NCBI GenBank assembly: GCA_014773175.1
Contig: VXCM01003126.1
Location: 62,001-126,000 of the forward strand
DNA from: Lucifuga dentata
Taxonomy: Eukaryota > Chordata > Actinopteri > Ophidiiformes > Bythitidae
Direction: 5' to 3'
DNA: 64,000 nt
The position numbers were made by a program, and so were the translations under genes. Numbering within the stretch: position 1 is the stretch's first letter; each line of letters opens with the position of its first letter. The notes below the pieces were generated by a model. The model saw only the letters and a program-made list of their open reading frames with translations. It searched no databases and had not been told where the DNA came from. Shown one piece after another: positions 22,816 through 37,477 of the stretch.

Positions 22816-22849
<34 letters not shown>

Positions 22850-25489
22850 GACTTCCAAATTAACTCATAATTCAGAGTCAGTTTTGCAATCCCAAGAAAA
22901 AAAATGCCCATGTACCATAATGGAATGGATTGTGCCAGATGGGAACAGCTTAGAACAAACAAAAAATTTACCACTGACAATTTTAGAACATGTAGATAAC
23001 TGTGCCAGGCACACTAATCTTGCTTCCACCTAGTCTTTTTTAAAATGTATAATGCTGATAAAATTCTGTCAGTGTGCCTGCTGTCACATGTGATCAAGTA
23101 TTTATTTGGGATTTATTTTTAATGAAAAGTGCAGTTGCCAAGCAAGAAAAACTAGCTTGTATATACATATGTACTCAGTATTACGTTGAAAAAGATGGTG
23201 TAAAAGGATGTTCACAGGTCCACATTTTTGCAGTATATGTTTAAGAATAACATTTTAAACTTGATGTTTAATTATTAGATACCATGAAATGGCATGAGTA
23301 TTAAGTTTGTGACTAAGCATTTACTTAATAAGGTTCTAAAAATGTACTTAAGTTTGTTATGGGACCTTCTTCTGTGCTTGCTTTTCTTTGTAGTGGGTGG
23401 ACATGTATAAACCCTGGTAAATTACGTCTTAGTGATGTTCATTTTGTGTACACTTGCAAAGTATACAGTATAATGAAAGTAAAAACCTGTATTCCTTTTT
23501 CTCTGCATTGTGAATCACAAAAATGTTCTCATAGTTCTCATTAATCAGTTAATTGATTGACAGAAAATATTCTACAAATTTAGTAATTAATTACTGATTT
23601 TTATCATTTACTATGTAAAAATGACAAACATTTGGCTGTTCCAGCTTTTATATCGATCACAAATTGATTCGTGTGGTTTGTAACAAGCGATCTGAAGACC
23701 TCACCTTGATAAATTAATTGCTAATGACAATAGTCTTTTGTTGCAGCATAATCACATTATATGTTTTTTAAAGCACGCAGTGCTTATACATTTTTAATAG
23801 CTAACAATTCATAATTAGGCACTATTATTTTTAAAAGCCCAGCTGTAAAAGGCAGCGACCTCAGCTGAAACATTCATTCATACATTACGTTCATTCATCA
23901 GTTACTGGCCAGACTCCGGTTGAGGTTTTCTTTGGATTTAGCCTTTAATATCTGATCTTACCCCTATGTTTTGGTTACCAGGGTTAATACAGATGAGGTT
24001 AAGAGTTTACATTCATCTGAAAGGGACATAATGAATGTGTTTTGATGTCAATTATGTAGGAAATGTGTTTTCCTGTTATGCAGTGATGGGAAGACGTTTC
24101 CTTTGTCACTGTAAAGTTTTACTCTAAAGTGTATTTTATTGCTCTGTCAAATACATAGAACAACAATAAATACAGTATATACATAATAACATGGATATTA
24201 ATTTAAAAATGTGTAAAAAAGTAGGATTTCAGGCAAAAATTAACTAACACATTTAATTTTCAAATGAACCAGTAGAGGTCCCTGTAGTCTTTTGTCTGTG
24301 AATGCTTATACGTTCATTGGGTTGTACAGTAACCAGTCTCTGGGTCATCAATCACAAACTGGTTGATAGGAAAAAATTTACTGTCCAGGAATAATTTATT
24401 GCATTTAAAACTTTTTGTTGTAGGTCATATCAGCTGCCTAGACTTTTATTACACATTTTTAACATGGCATAAAACAATCGCTGAATTTCTTTTTAACAGT
24501 TCTTCTGGCCTTTTTGTGTTGTCCTTTATTTGTTTTCTTTTTATTTTGGTCTGTTGCTTTAAGGCTCTTATGCCATGTTTCCCTGTACTTCCACAAGCAG
24601 GACATTCACTTCCAGGGAAAGAGAAGAGGTGAGAATATCAGGAAGGAAACCAAAGCGTAGACTGAAAAAAACCTCCCTCATTTCCATTGTTCTCCATCAT
24701 TTCAGCATTGTTCTTTTCTTGTGTGAAGTGTGATATCAGCAGTTGTGCTGATAGGGATTATTTAAAAAAAAAAAAAAAAAAAANAAAAAAAAAAAAAAAA
24801 AAAGGAGGAAGAGAAACATGATTTTAACCAGCTGGAAAAAGACAGAATAACAGGACAGTCATCTTGTACAGCACCCCACAAAGCTGGGGCTTTTATATAG
24901 AATAAACTTAAAAGCAGATTGAAACATGCAAACTACCAAGAAAATTACTTTTGATTTGAGAATTCCTTCACACTAGTCACATGACAAAGTTTCATTTTAG
25001 AATGGTTTGGGGTGATTTTTTTTTAAAGGGCAAAAATTGGCTTCCATACATTTGCTTTAGTAATCTCCAGTATGTGATTTAAAAAAAACAACCTTTTATT
25101 TCTCTGACTAAGGTGAATGTCATACTTAAAGTGTAATGGTGTGTTCTTGTTCTTAAATAAATGCTAAAAATGGTGCATTATGCATTATTGTTATTTTGCA
25201 AACTAAACAAACCAAACCAAAAATGAAGCTTGTTTCACTTTACGTCTGGACTCTACCACATATTTAACCAGATTTTTGTAAAATTATCTGTGGAATCCTT
25301 TCAAAGACTTCGTTTATTTTAGACAGGCAACGACATTGTTAAGTTTATAGTTCGGGAAGAATGTGCATTTATTACAGTTTTCACACACGCTTGGGATGGT
25401 TAATTCAGCCATAATGTGACGAGTTTTGATTCTCTTTCTTATTTCCCACAAAGAACTCTCTTTGTTTGTTAAAATATGAAAAGACAGAA
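22486..25489. other. Intergenic, asb8 to atf7: AT-rich, no gene seen
   Basis: Holds a 28-nt poly-T (22818-22845), a poly-A tract broken by N (24764-24803), and a diverged dispersed repeat at 23540-23765. Open frames here are low-complexity and show no domain. Confidence 0.6.
23540..23765. repeat. Diverged dispersed repeat (GCTGGAACCAGCAAATG family), copy 2
   Basis: Shares ATTGATTGACAGAAAAT, GGCTGTTCCAGCTTTTAT and TTGTTGCAGCA words with 17672-17885, partly in the opposite sense. Decayed; boundaries approximate. Confidence 0.4.
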
Positions 25490-25625
25490 AAGCAGAAAGT
25501 CACAACGCCGTCGTCGACATCTTGGATACGCTAAATGACGGGAAATCTCGCGATAACTCGACGTCAAGGGGAGTGTCAAATTCCAAGAGAGAGCATAGGA
25601 GAGGGGAGTACAGAGGGGCGCAAAG
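25490..25625 (+). promoter_or_regulatory. atf7: atf7 promoter and probable non-coding first exon
   Basis: A sharp CpG-rich island in AT-rich DNA, ending GCGCAAAG with a GT donor at 25626 (GTGAGT). It contains TCTCGCGA (25546-25553), a half of the TCTCGCGAGA promoter element, and a CRE-like CGACGTCA (25559-25566). No other gene follows before atf7, so it is the best candidate for its first exon, 5.5 kb before the coding start. GCTAGC-type words follow at 25998-26100. Confidence 0.55.
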
Positions 25626-27074
25626 GTGAGTTTGTAAACACTTTATTACCCTTTTAATCCACCAAATATATAAACACCAAGCTAAACAAGAAAAAGAAGT
25701 GTTCGTTGTTACACTTTATAATGTCTGTTACCACTAAAACCGCTCGTTTAATCAGTTGTCAAAACTGTTGTGGCAGCTTCAGCGTCTCATTCGGACTCAC
25801 TGTCTCGCGCTGCACTCAAGTGTCAGTCCGCTAAGTAACTGTTAGGTTTTTTTTTTTTCTTTTTTGCTCTTGTATCCGTTTGTAGCGGCTTTATAAACGT
25901 TTATCCCAGATGTAATCAGTGTTTTTATTGTCAGCGCTGAAAGTTGTTGTTGCACTGTTATTAATAAGTTTGAACGTGTACTCGGCCTGTTGTGAACGCT
26001 AGCTACACTAGCTAGCCATCAGTTTTTCAGGGGATACAGAAAAAGTTGATTTCGTTTTTTTGACCAATCAGATAGCGCTAGCTGATGTTATTCACAGCGG
26101 CTAGAGCTTTGTAAACGTTAGATGTAGTCGACTGACATGCTTTATAGCCAATGACAGAAAAGACTGGGCGGTCTTGTTACGGGAAAAGGCGGGGTTATGT
26201 CTGTCCGTGCGTAGCTAGAAGGTAATGGAGGCTAAAAGACAAACTTTTTGAAACCAACCAACGCTGTCTGGAAGAAGGAACTAACTTGACCAAGACTGTA
26301 GACTTTCAGTTTGACTTTGATCTCTTCTACATGTCCAAAACCCCTTGAAAAATACTTCGTCTGTCTACTTTTGGGGTAGAATCCGTTGATCTGCGTCTGG
26401 AAGAAGAGCCTCAGGACTCCCCTAAGTGTCAAGTAATAATGATATCCATAGTATTGCAATGTGAGCTCTTGAACGCTCCAGGAGCTTCATCCCCATGCAT
26501 GTCAACACCTTCATTAGGAATGTAGGTCATGTTTTTGGCATAGTTATACCTCAATCCATCACATAGAACAACGATACACCAGAGAAAACTGCAGCCTGTT
26601 TTGGCAATCCAGACATCTTGAGTCTGTTTTTATTACTTATAATAGTAAAGAAATTGTATTCAATAGACATGTGCGTTGGTGCATTTGGGAAGATTAATAT
26701 CTTAAATTGTCAACTCTGCGAACTGTTTCACTTTTAATATGTTGAGTACATGTGCTTCTATTTAGAGCTGTCAGTGACTATAAGTCGACCCATATTATTA
26801 CTTGTTTGTTATTCCATTGTACTGACAACAATATAGAGCATTTAATTATTGCAAAAGACCAAGTAATACAGTCTTTATTTCTTTATAATTTGAGTAGGTT
26901 TGGAACTAATTATCATTTTCATTATGGATTAGTCATGTTTTTTTTTAAATTTAACAATACTTGTGACCAGTCACAATTTGTCTGAGTTCTATGTGACATC
27001 TTTAAATAATCTATTCTCTGAATAACATTTAAAAAACTGATACAGATGGGAAACAACAAAAAGTAGTAAATTCT

Positions 27075-27205
27075 AACATTTGAGGCACTGAAACCAGCAG
27101 ATGTTTGGTATTTTACTTTATAAATGACTAAAATGATTAATCAGTTGTAGAAATTGTTTTTAATTTTATGTCAATCAAACAGTTGATTAATCACACCCAG
27201 TGATT
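27075..27205. repeat. Diverged dispersed repeat, copy 3
   Basis: CTGAAACCAGCAGATG and GATTAATCAGTTG, AACAGTTGATTAATC match the repeat at 17672 and 23540. Decayed. Confidence 0.35.
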
Positions 27206-27539
27206 AGTGCTTGTAAAGTTACTGATTATCAATCAGTGTTTGTGATTTAATTTTAAAACGTTGCACTGCATCGGGTCCATTCTGTGGTGTTTTGCATTGT
27301 CTCCTGGCAGTGCATGGATTTAGCTTTTAGACATTGTTAAGCAGGCATGGATATAGGATTTCATTTGTTCCATTTACCAAATCTCAGGTTCAGTTAGCTT
27401 ACATAAATACATACTGGCTGTTGCACACAGTTAGCTGCAGCCTAGATCTCCTATCTGTAATGTTCACAGCCCACTTTCACCAAGACCTCACCTGTGATAC
27501 AGCAAATCCTCATGATCCTTCATTTGACCTGACACTGAC

Positions 27540-27540
<1 letters not shown>

Positions 27541-27585
<45 letters not shown>

Positions 27586-27608
27586 CCTNCCCCCCCCCCC
27601 CCCCCCCC
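27541..27608. repeat. (TTTC)n microsatellite followed by poly-C with an N
   Basis: About 45 bp of TTTC units, then a run of C interrupted by N at 27589. The N probably marks an unresolved homopolymer. Confidence 0.9.
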
Positions 27609-30600
27609 TTCCTCTTTTCTCATTTTGTGGGGTCTCCACTACCCTCTGGCAATTCAAGCCTCAGATTCCAGAGTCACGGCTGCAGCTCGAGCTATTAATA
27701 CAGTTTGTTTAGTCAGTTTCCTAGCAGGCTGCATCAAACACTGGATGGTTGTGGCTGATTATAGCTGGGACCCGTTCCCTTACACCTGCTGAGTCGGAGA
27801 AATCTAAGTTAACAGTGGTGCTTTGCCTGCAGCTCAATGGAAGAGAGAGGTACAAGAATTAGGACGATTTGATGGCTGCCATGTGACCTTAGATGAAAGG
27901 AGGCGAAAATAGGTTGACTTGTTATCCATGCCTGTAATGAATATGCGTGATGTGCATCGGGGTAATGTAACTTCCAGACTGACTTATTGTCTCACACATA
28001 TAGTTGAGGTCTGTATGAAAAAGAGCTTAGTCATTTTACAGGGTGCAGTAAAACTTTATACAGTTTACAGTCAACTCAGTAATTCAAGAGTTTATTCTCA
28101 ATGTGGCACACCTGATAATCAAAGCAGCAAGTTAACAGGGTCATTTGTTTCTTAAAGTTTACCAGAGGATTATAGATGGTTCTGCAGATTTGTATGGCTT
28201 GTCTCTCCACAAGGCAGAGCAGTAGACAGCAAAGGAAGGAAGGACCTGAATGCATCTGTTTTAATCAGGCTAAGACACTGGTTGGGGCAGCTATGAAAAC
28301 AAATGGTATTTTCCAGTCCTGTCATCTGGAATTTGTGGTGGACTTCCCACAAGATCAAATCCCACATTTCATGTTGGTGCCAGGCAGCCAAGTTAATGTC
28401 TAGCATGTCTATAGTAAGATGTAAACTCTGAAACCTGTTCCCACTCCTCATGCCAGATGTGTCCATTTCCCCACGCAGTCCACACCCTCGCTATAATGAG
28501 CTAGACGGAGTATCTCGTTTGCAGACACATCTCAACCCAAATAGACTCAGCGGATTGGAAGCATTTTGTGAGGGTCCTGGCACTGACTTGTTGCCTTTCC
28601 CCAGAGCCTGGGAGGTCTTCAAGAAATCAGAGCAATCTGCTTTATCAGCCCTTTGATCTGCACAGGGAGGGATGGGGCTTTTGTAGGCAAACAAGATGCA
28701 GCTCCCCTCTCCTCATAAAGAAATGGAGCTGAGAGATACAACAGTTAGGCCCTGTTACAAGCTGGCATCATGGGGGGAGCATCCTATTCCAGTGCAAGGT
28801 TTCAGAAAACACGTGTTGGCTCAGGGGCAGCTGTCCTCGACAGAGGGAGAAAGGAGGAAAATATACTGACTTCAGCACTGGGAAAACTTTCAGACATTTA
28901 TGCCCTGCCAACATAATGAATAATCCGTCCCACTCAAAAATGTGGAAATGTTAGGGTACACGCTCAACCCTTGTAGTAGGCACAGCTGAGATTAACGGCT
29001 ATGTGGTTAGTATCTCATTAACATAAGAAATATCATGCAGGATTGATGCGTCGTTGTCTTAGTTTTAATGACCATAAATAAAAAAAAAAACATTATAAAC
29101 AAAACAACACAGGTAAAAGCGGAGGAGGTTGGCTACAAAAGACATCAGAGAAATAGTTTTAAAGGTTAGTATTAAATCATTAAAGGCACTTTCCCTACTC
29201 GTGCCTACAGTGTAGCATTGATCATGGCAGCAGCCAGCAGCTTTTGTTTATTAAAAGATTTCTTTTGTGTACATTGCAAGGACCTTGATGCATGTTGGTG
29301 GTTGCTGTACTGTCAGCATTGTGTAATAGCTGCTACGCATTATTTGGGGCTGCCTGGGAGCGCTAAAACATTCATGTCCCCACTCCATTGCCACCCTTCC
29401 AATTCCTTAATTTAAATTTAATGACCCAAGTTATTTTTCCTAAACTTTCCAATTTGTCTCCATATGTTGCTGTTCAGCTGTTCAGTGCAGGTATGAGCTG
29501 TTTGGATTTGGTGCAGCTTGGAGGGGAGGTGGGAATCAGCCTGGTGTGGATTTTGATGAGTTATTTTCCTCTTTATAGATAGTTGATGAACAAAGAAGCA
29601 GTAAGGCTACTTTAGTCTTAGTTTGTGTTACTTCTGCTTCAGGCACAAAAGAAGAAACCAAACAGTCGCGTGTGCATGTTTAACTCAATAGCGTGTACTC
29701 TGGACAAGCAGGAGAGTATTTGCTTCGAAGCGTTTGTATCCAGAGGCGGTGAACTACTAACTCTCTGTCCTTGATTTTTTTAAAAATACAATGTGTTTGT
29801 TAAATTGCAAAATGTAGCTTTAGATACATCAATAAATCAAAATCAAATATTCTTCAGCTTCTGATAGGACAGCGAAAAACAGCACAAAAAACAGTGTGTA
29901 TAATAAATTTACAATAAAAAAAGAGTATACACCAGATAATTCAAGGCACTAAGGCTAATAAGAATTTCTTCCCCTCCAGAAAGCCCCACTGCTTCTTAGA
30001 GTCTTTCCCTTTGATTACAAATGAGAGTTTTCCAAGAATCAACATTACATACTTAGTATAACAGATTTCCAAAACTTGGCAATTGTGCGTTTCTTTTTAC
30101 AGAGTACAACATTTATGAATGTTGGCTGGCATCAAAAATGTTGTTATGTTATTATTATTTAGTTTAGTTAGTTTTCAGTTTAGTTCATTTCAGCAGCAAG
30201 TCAACAGATATAGAGGTAGGAGATACAGCATGTCAATGTGGCATTGTGACTATGATATGAAACTATATATATCATTTGGGGTTTTTTTTCCTTGTATAAA
30301 TGTAGTGTTTTCGTGGTTTTAAAGGCTTGTTATTATAATTACACTTTTCTGACATTAATAGCTGAGTGAAACGTACAATCATTATCCTTACCTGTCCTCA
30401 AATCTGCATTGCAATAAAAATCACCCACCCCTGCATTAAATTAAACACTGAATGTAAGCACCTCATAATAGTCATATCATTGGTATTGTTGCTTTGTTGG
30501 CATTGGTGTATTCAATGAAAACGGTTTTGTCAGCATTGCCCCGTTTTAAAGCAGAGGCTTATGGTGGCTCTCCTTCAGTCATTTGTATCTGCTTACTGAT

Positions 30601-31158
30601 TTAAAAAGAAGATAAAACTAATACATTGGTTGTAGGGGATGGCGGTATGTTGGGGAACATGTCGGTTTCATTTCTGTGGATTCAGAGAGCGCTCAGAAAG
30701 TGGGTGAAGCAGATTGTGTTCTGGGAGAAAGAGAGAGAGATGAATCAGAAGGAGGCAGAGATTGAATGAATGGCACACAAAGGGAGCAGGTTGGGAGTTG
30801 CTGGAGAGGGGGAGTGGTAACTAGAGAAGGAGGGATTGGAAGTGAGGAGGAGAAGAAGAGGGATATGTCTTTGTGTATATGGCAGCTGTGGACTTCTCTA
30901 AGTGGCTCATCATTGGCTAAGCAGAAGCCCCCTTGTGGAAGGAAGTATCACCAGGGAAACTTAGTCTCGCTGCCTCTATGCATGTTTTCCCTCCTTGCCA
31001 GGGTTATTTTTAAACAGCATTCAGTTTCCTGCTCCAACTTGGAGCTGCAGCATCCCTGCTTTGTTGTGCTCAGGATTTGCCAATTCACAAATCAAGAAAA
31101 CCTAGCAATGTTCTCCTCTTCTGCTCTCCCACAGTTACACTGCAAGCTCTTCGCAAAA

Positions 31159-34100
31159 ATGGGGGATGACAGACCTTTTGTTTGCAGTGCTCCTGGCTGT
31201 GGACAGGTAAGCCCTCTCCTTCCTCATCACGGGTTTCAGGTGTGCGTGTGTTTGTGGTACGGTGGGTATTTTTTGTTTTTTGTTTTTTTTTGCCTTTGTG
31301 CACTCTCTCCAGAAGTTGATTAGAATTTCTTATAATCTCAACTGAAACTGAATCAAAAGTTAAAAAAAGAGTATATCATAATCAAAGATACATCTGAAAA
31401 TACAGATTGATATGTGCTGTATGATGAGATAACTTCTTGGTAAACTAAGCGGCAGTGATTTACATAAAGCTCTCCACCATCATCACCCCAATAGCATTCT
31501 AGCTAGCATGCTGTCTTGTCAGACTACGCTGTCTCCTTCAGCAGTGACTCACTGGCAGCTCCAGTGAGTAATCAGAGCACAGTTATTGTTTCAACCTGTC
31601 ACTGTTGACTTGAAGCGCCTGCAGACACAGGTTTCAGCCTCGGGAGTGACTCAGCCGAGTGCCAAGAGTTGCACTCACATGCCAGTAACGTGGTGTATAG
31701 TCAGGGCCAGGCTTGATATCACAGTGAATTAACAGACATGCATTTCCAGACTCATGACTATTCAATATTATGTCTGATGCTACGCTCACGTTTTGATGTG
31801 ATATGCTTAGAATGACAGCACAGCTTCTCTGCTGGGTTTAGCAGGAAGAAAGACTTTCACATGGTTGGGAAATATTTGCGATTGCCCAATTCATTCTCTG
31901 ATCAAACGTGATCTGCTGCACATGGGGTTTTTGGCATTTCAACAACAAGCATGTAAAGCAGGTAAACACGCATCTGCAAATGAATAAATGATGATTTGCT
32001 TGTTCTCTCTGTGAAATGTATGGACGCCCAGCGACCCACTTCCTTCAAAACAGAAACATTTGAACTCTCCTACAACATGTTTCTGTGAGGAAACACACTG
32101 CGTATTTCATTTGTAGTCATCATTTTGAATTTAGTCAACAATTGAAGCAATGCAAACATATGATGCTTTTCAAGGCAAAGTGACAGTTGATGTCAATGTT
32201 GGTTCAACACTGAAGTGTGTGGCCGTCCTGCCAGCTTTGTTTGAGCGTCAGACTGTTGTATAAATATGCTCTGGATGATAGTGTGGTGCGATGCTTCTAG
32301 CTGTTTGGGTGTGTTTTTGATATCACTATACACACAGTGCGCCAGTTTATTTACTGTGAAAGAAATTGTATTATAGTCAGGGCACACGCTGTTATTTTAA
32401 AAGGGGTTCGCTGGCCTTTACATCTCTCATATTTCTAATGGCTGCTCATAGTTATTCGTGCAGATTTAGATACAGAAGATCCTTTATTGCGCAAGAGTGT
32501 CTCTTATGTCAAACGTTGTCTTTTTGCTGCTGCCGTTTACAAGCCACAGTTGTCTACCAGGAAAGTCTGAATCATGCCCATATTAGAATGAGGATGATTG
32601 ACTCCTGGCTTTGGACAAGGTTTTCCTTTTGCCAAGTTAACAACAACAACGGCCCTCCATATATGATGCCCAGTATTTGCTGTGCAGGGAGGGGTAATCC
32701 CGGCTGCCAGCATATCGGGGACATTAGTTGGAGATAGTTTCCTCCACAAGGGCCAGCTGCCCTGTTCAGAGAAAAGAGACGAGCGAGACATGCAGTTGTA
32801 CTGGTGATGCTGCCTGCTGGGGCTAAAAATAAGCCCCCTGACACTTGACTGTGTTTCCACTTCACTCTCTCGTGGCTGAACTTGCAGCCGCAAAGCAGCA
32901 CCCTAAAATAAGCTGCAGCGAATTGTGAATAGGCTGGTGGCGGAGCTAAGATCATTCCTCCTTCGTCTCTCACTGATTCACCTCAGCACTTCTCTAAAAA
33001 TGCGGCTCAGCATCTGATAGAATGACTTCAGGAGCATTTCAGTATCTCTCCTTTGCCTGGTGCCAGAACCGCTTCCACAAAGATCACCTGATAGGAAGTT
33101 TAAAAAAACAACAATATACAAACAGACTCATCATATGGAATCTGTATGTTTTATATACACCGTTTAGTCTGACAAGTTCGTAGTCTGTAAAAAAAAAAAC
33201 AAAAAACACCTCATATTTGTATTTTCATCTGTTTTGATGTGTCAGCTCATTTGCTTTTGGTACTTTTCCATGCCAGTAGTTTTCATGTTCAGCTTTATCA
33301 GTTAGTAACTTCCTCAATCAGTTGTCTTTTTATTTTTTTTTATTTATTGATTTTTTTGTTTTTTTGTTTTTTGTTTTTTTTTTTTTTTTTACNTTTTTTT
33401 TTTTTTTTTACACTTTTGTGCAGTTCATTTCTGTTCTCATCCATATTTGCTGTTTTCCTGTTTCTAGTTAATTCTAGTTTGTGCAACGATATTCGAGACA
33501 TTGTCTCGCGGCTATAATGGGATCATGCAGGGCTTTTAGACATGAGGAATTGTACACCACAGATACAGTTTCCTTTGTGGTTTGTCACATAATGGTACAT
33601 TATAGCCTTCCTGTGTTAGGCTACATCTTCAAGAGATTGCCTGTCTACGATTATGTGCAATGTGATATCTGGGTTAAAGTACTGTAGGCAATTTCTTCAG
33701 GTCACTGGGACATGTAGATAATTACCCGTAGGCTAATTTATATACTGTACTTTTCACTCTTTCCAGAGATTTACAAATGAGGACCACTTGGCTGTTCACA
33801 AACACAAGCATGAGATGACTCTAAAATTTGGACCAGCCAGGACCGATTCTGTCATTATTGCAGGTACTTTTTGTCTAAAAGACTGACAGATGCTTAAATT
33901 TACCTCCTTGCTTAGTATTCTTAACCAGCATTTAATGTAAGACTATGTAGAATATTTCGAGGTGTTGGCGCATTTCAATGCTGTTAGTACAGCAACTCCA
34001 AAGACACACGACACAGGTTTCTATATTAGATATGTAGTACGAATTATGTGTGAAGGTGTTACTTTGAATAGTTCTCTCTGTTCATTCCCTTTTGTCAGAC

Positions 34101-37100
34101 CAGACACCTACTCCTACCCGCTTCCTAAAAAACTGCGAGGAGGTTGGTCTGTTCAATGAGCTGGCAAGCTCCTTCGAACAGGATGACGAGGACAAGAGGG
34201 CCAAGAATCCTGTAAGTAAGGGTGCGGGACTGAAGGGCATTTTCACTTCAAATACTCCACGAGCTGAAAAATTACCGTTCTGTTTCCTTCTTGCTGCAGG
34301 TGTTAATGCACATTATTCCTTAGAGAAATTAGTGCTCGCAGTGGCCCAAAGTATATTTCTATTGTTTTCCTTTTTGATGCAATGATTATTTATCTAGGTT
34401 AGTCCTTTAATTCTACTTGATTAATGCAACAATGTGTTTGGTTATTTAAGAAAGCTCAACCAAGGGACATTTGGTTTTACCTTGCTATCAACTGTTATTG
34501 TGGAGCTCACATGATAAATACATATTTCCTTTTTTAGTATTTATAGCTATCAATGAAAATTTTTATTATTTTAAAAAAAAAATCTTTGACACCCTACAAG
34601 TGTGATTTATTCCAAATCAAGTCAAGGTTATTTTTATAGCCCAGTATCACATCCAATGTCTCAAAGGGCTTTACAGCCCTTTTACACATTAGTGGTTCCT
34701 GACCCAGCTCAAGCTCTCTAAGAAGATGAAGAAAAAATCCCTAAAAACCTTACTGTATAAGGAAAATGGAAGAAACCTCAGGAGAGACTATTCAAAGAGA
34801 GATTCTCTCTCCTCAAACAGCCGGGTGTGTAATAGGATCTGCAGGTGTAGAAACAGGTCAATTACAAAGATTAAAACGAATAATATGAACAGCAAATAAC
34901 CAATGATCTAGTGTCAGTTTAGTCAATATGAAATCAATGTTATGATGACTAAAATATGAATCACATAGAGTGAATGNTCAGTTTAGTCAATATGAAATCA
35001 ATGTTATGATGACTAAAATATGAATCACATAGAGTGAATGGGGGTGAGGGTGGGGTGGTAGTGGTGGTGGTGGTAACAATGTGAGCTTGATCTCTGTGGG
35101 TGTCTTTTGTCCTTCGCAGCTCCCGGCTCCCAATTCTGTGGCTCTGGACATGAGCCTGCAGACGGCGTCAGACGTGAAGGTGAAGGAGGAGGATCCTGTA
35201 GAGGTGGACTCCTCTCCGCCAGGCAGCCCTGAATCTATCCCAGCAAAGCCAGAAAGCAACAGAGAGTCTCTGGTTAAAGGAAAGGTAGAGCAAAAGGGGC
35301 CTTAAATTATGAGGAAAGGGTGTGGCTCACAACACAGGCAATCCTACTTTTTTTTTTTTTTTTTTTTTTTTAACAGTACTGCATGAATGCATCTTGAATT
35401 ATTTTATGGTATCATCTTCTCCACAGTGGAAATGCCTGACATGGTAAAAAAGATAATTGTGTCTTCACTTTAAGTCACAGCAAGCTGTGATGTAACGGTT
35501 TATATAACTCACCACACTGTTAATTCCTCAGGACATACCACCCAGGAGTTCTGCCCCCACCCCAACTATTGTACGTCCGGGTTCTCTCCCACTCCACTTG
35601 GGCTTTGATGCCCTGCAGCCCACCATGCCTTCACCCACCTCCGTCATCACACAGGCACCACCTTCTAATCGCACTCTGGGGTGAGTAAAGCTCTGTGAAC
35701 AATCCTTCTTTATTGATTTTTAACGTCTCAGCCTCTTTTATCTCCTCTTAAATGTTCCTTTAAGCAGAATTAAATTTAGTTCAAACATTTTCTGCACCGT
35801 AAAAAAAAAAATTATATAAAATTCTGTAACTACTTGTCCAGCTTTTTATTGAAGATATGTCATGTTTGCATTAACTGCACTATTGCGTTGTATCTAATGG
35901 CTGTGCCGTTAAATGAAATTTTAATTTTCTAAATGTTTGTGTAATATTTACACCCATTTCCTGGCATATTTGCTATCTTTGGAAACCCTGGGATCTTGAT
36001 AATATAATAGAATTCATTCACACTTATAACGATGAAGGTGTATCTGACAGTTTGAGAAGGTTAATTTTTCTCCCACATCACTGATTGGGGGAAAAATTAG
36101 AATATTACCGGAATCTTCCAAATGTGAAACTTTAAAGTGATTTATATAAACATATGATGCCATCTTGTTAATGCATCCTCTTTCTTTTCTTGTCTAGCTC
36201 ACCAACCAGCCACTATCCTATGATGATGCTTGCCTCTGGTCAGGCGATTCCTGTGCTCCCCGGCCCCGTACAGATGCCTTCTGTCATTAATGTAAGACAA
36301 GACAAGATGGTCTAAATATGTTGTATTTCATTGCTATACCTTAGAAATTGAATAGTTGTTTTAAGTTATTCAAGTGTGCATTCATTCTTCAGCTGGCTCG
36401 GCCGATGTGCATGGTACCCAACATTCCTGGGATCCCTGGTCCTCCTTTGGGAGGGTGCAGCAGCGGCTCAAACTCCCCCTCTGGCTACAGCATCCACTCA
36501 GAGGCCAAGATGGTTAGCACCAGATTACTTCTCTATTTTTGTCTCTTTATCTGCTGTCGTTATCTGTTCTTTTTTGTTTCCTTGTTCACCCTCCAGGTTT
36601 CATCTGCTTGGCTGACTTTGTTCTTTATGTGACTTTTTTGCTGCAGTTACTTTGGTGTTGTTTATGTAACCCTTAAGATGCAACCACACTTAATCTGTAT
36701 GAATTACTGCATAGTCAGTATGTCACATAAAACTGATCAAGTGTGGTCATTGACTGTAGTATTAGATTATAGCACTATAGATTATACTATTAGAATTTAC
36801 ATTAAATGTCATTTTCTTTAATCCTTTCATTAGAAACTCAGGTGGGCTTATGAGGGTCTCCTCTAAGAGCGCTGACTCACCCAAGATGAAAACTAAAACA
36901 GAACAAAAAGAAAAGAAAAGAAAAGAATAGGTTCCTTTACAGTATGTGTGTGGATGGTTAGTAGCTGCGGGCAAGAGGGTAGGACAAAGAGGACAATATC
37001 TAACATACTTTTTTTTTTAAAGGATGAACTAAGTTCATTTACAACTTAAAGCAACAATGTAGCAAATTATTGAGAGCATTTACTCTTATTACATAACTGA

Positions 37101-37436
37101 AGTCTTCTGTGCCTGATTGAAAACTTGGGAAAAATTGTAAAAACAAGTTTGTCATTGATGTTGGTCATATTTGGTCTCCTGTAGCGTTTGAAGGCTGCAC
37201 TATCCCAGCAGAGCCCATCAGGACACAGCATGGGATGCATAGCGATGGGTAGCAGCCCCATGGTCCCCCAGAAGCCCGAGCAGAGCCAACTGCTAGTCCA
37301 GCAGCCAGACGCTCCATCACCTGCACAGCCTCAGGTAGACTGGACGGATTGAATAACTTTAGGTCCAGTATCAGTGTTTCTGAAACTTAGCCTAAAAACA
37401 ATAATGAAAAGTAACAGATTTTTAAAAATACAGTAC

Positions 37437-37477
<41 letters not shown>

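Larger units (their letters stand above)
25626..31158 (+). other. atf7: Presumed atf7 5' UTR intron
   Basis: No coding exon recognised. It contains a TTTC microsatellite with a C run (27541-27608) and a diverged repeat (27075-27205). An acceptor at 31134 opens the exon that holds the start codon. Confidence 0.5.

Noticed and set aside
27334..27792. 152-codon open frame in the atf7 5' intron
   Set aside because: It reads through a TTTC microsatellite and poly-C with an N; composition is low-complexity and there is no domain.
30766..31323. 185-codon open frame around the first atf7 coding exon
   Set aside because: It crosses the exon in a different frame from the conserved ATF7 N-terminus and ends in intron.
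32537..32973. Overlapping minus-strand frames of 118 and 133 codons in atf7 intron 1
   Set aside because: No exon signals or recognisable domain; two frames over the same GC-richer stretch point to chance.
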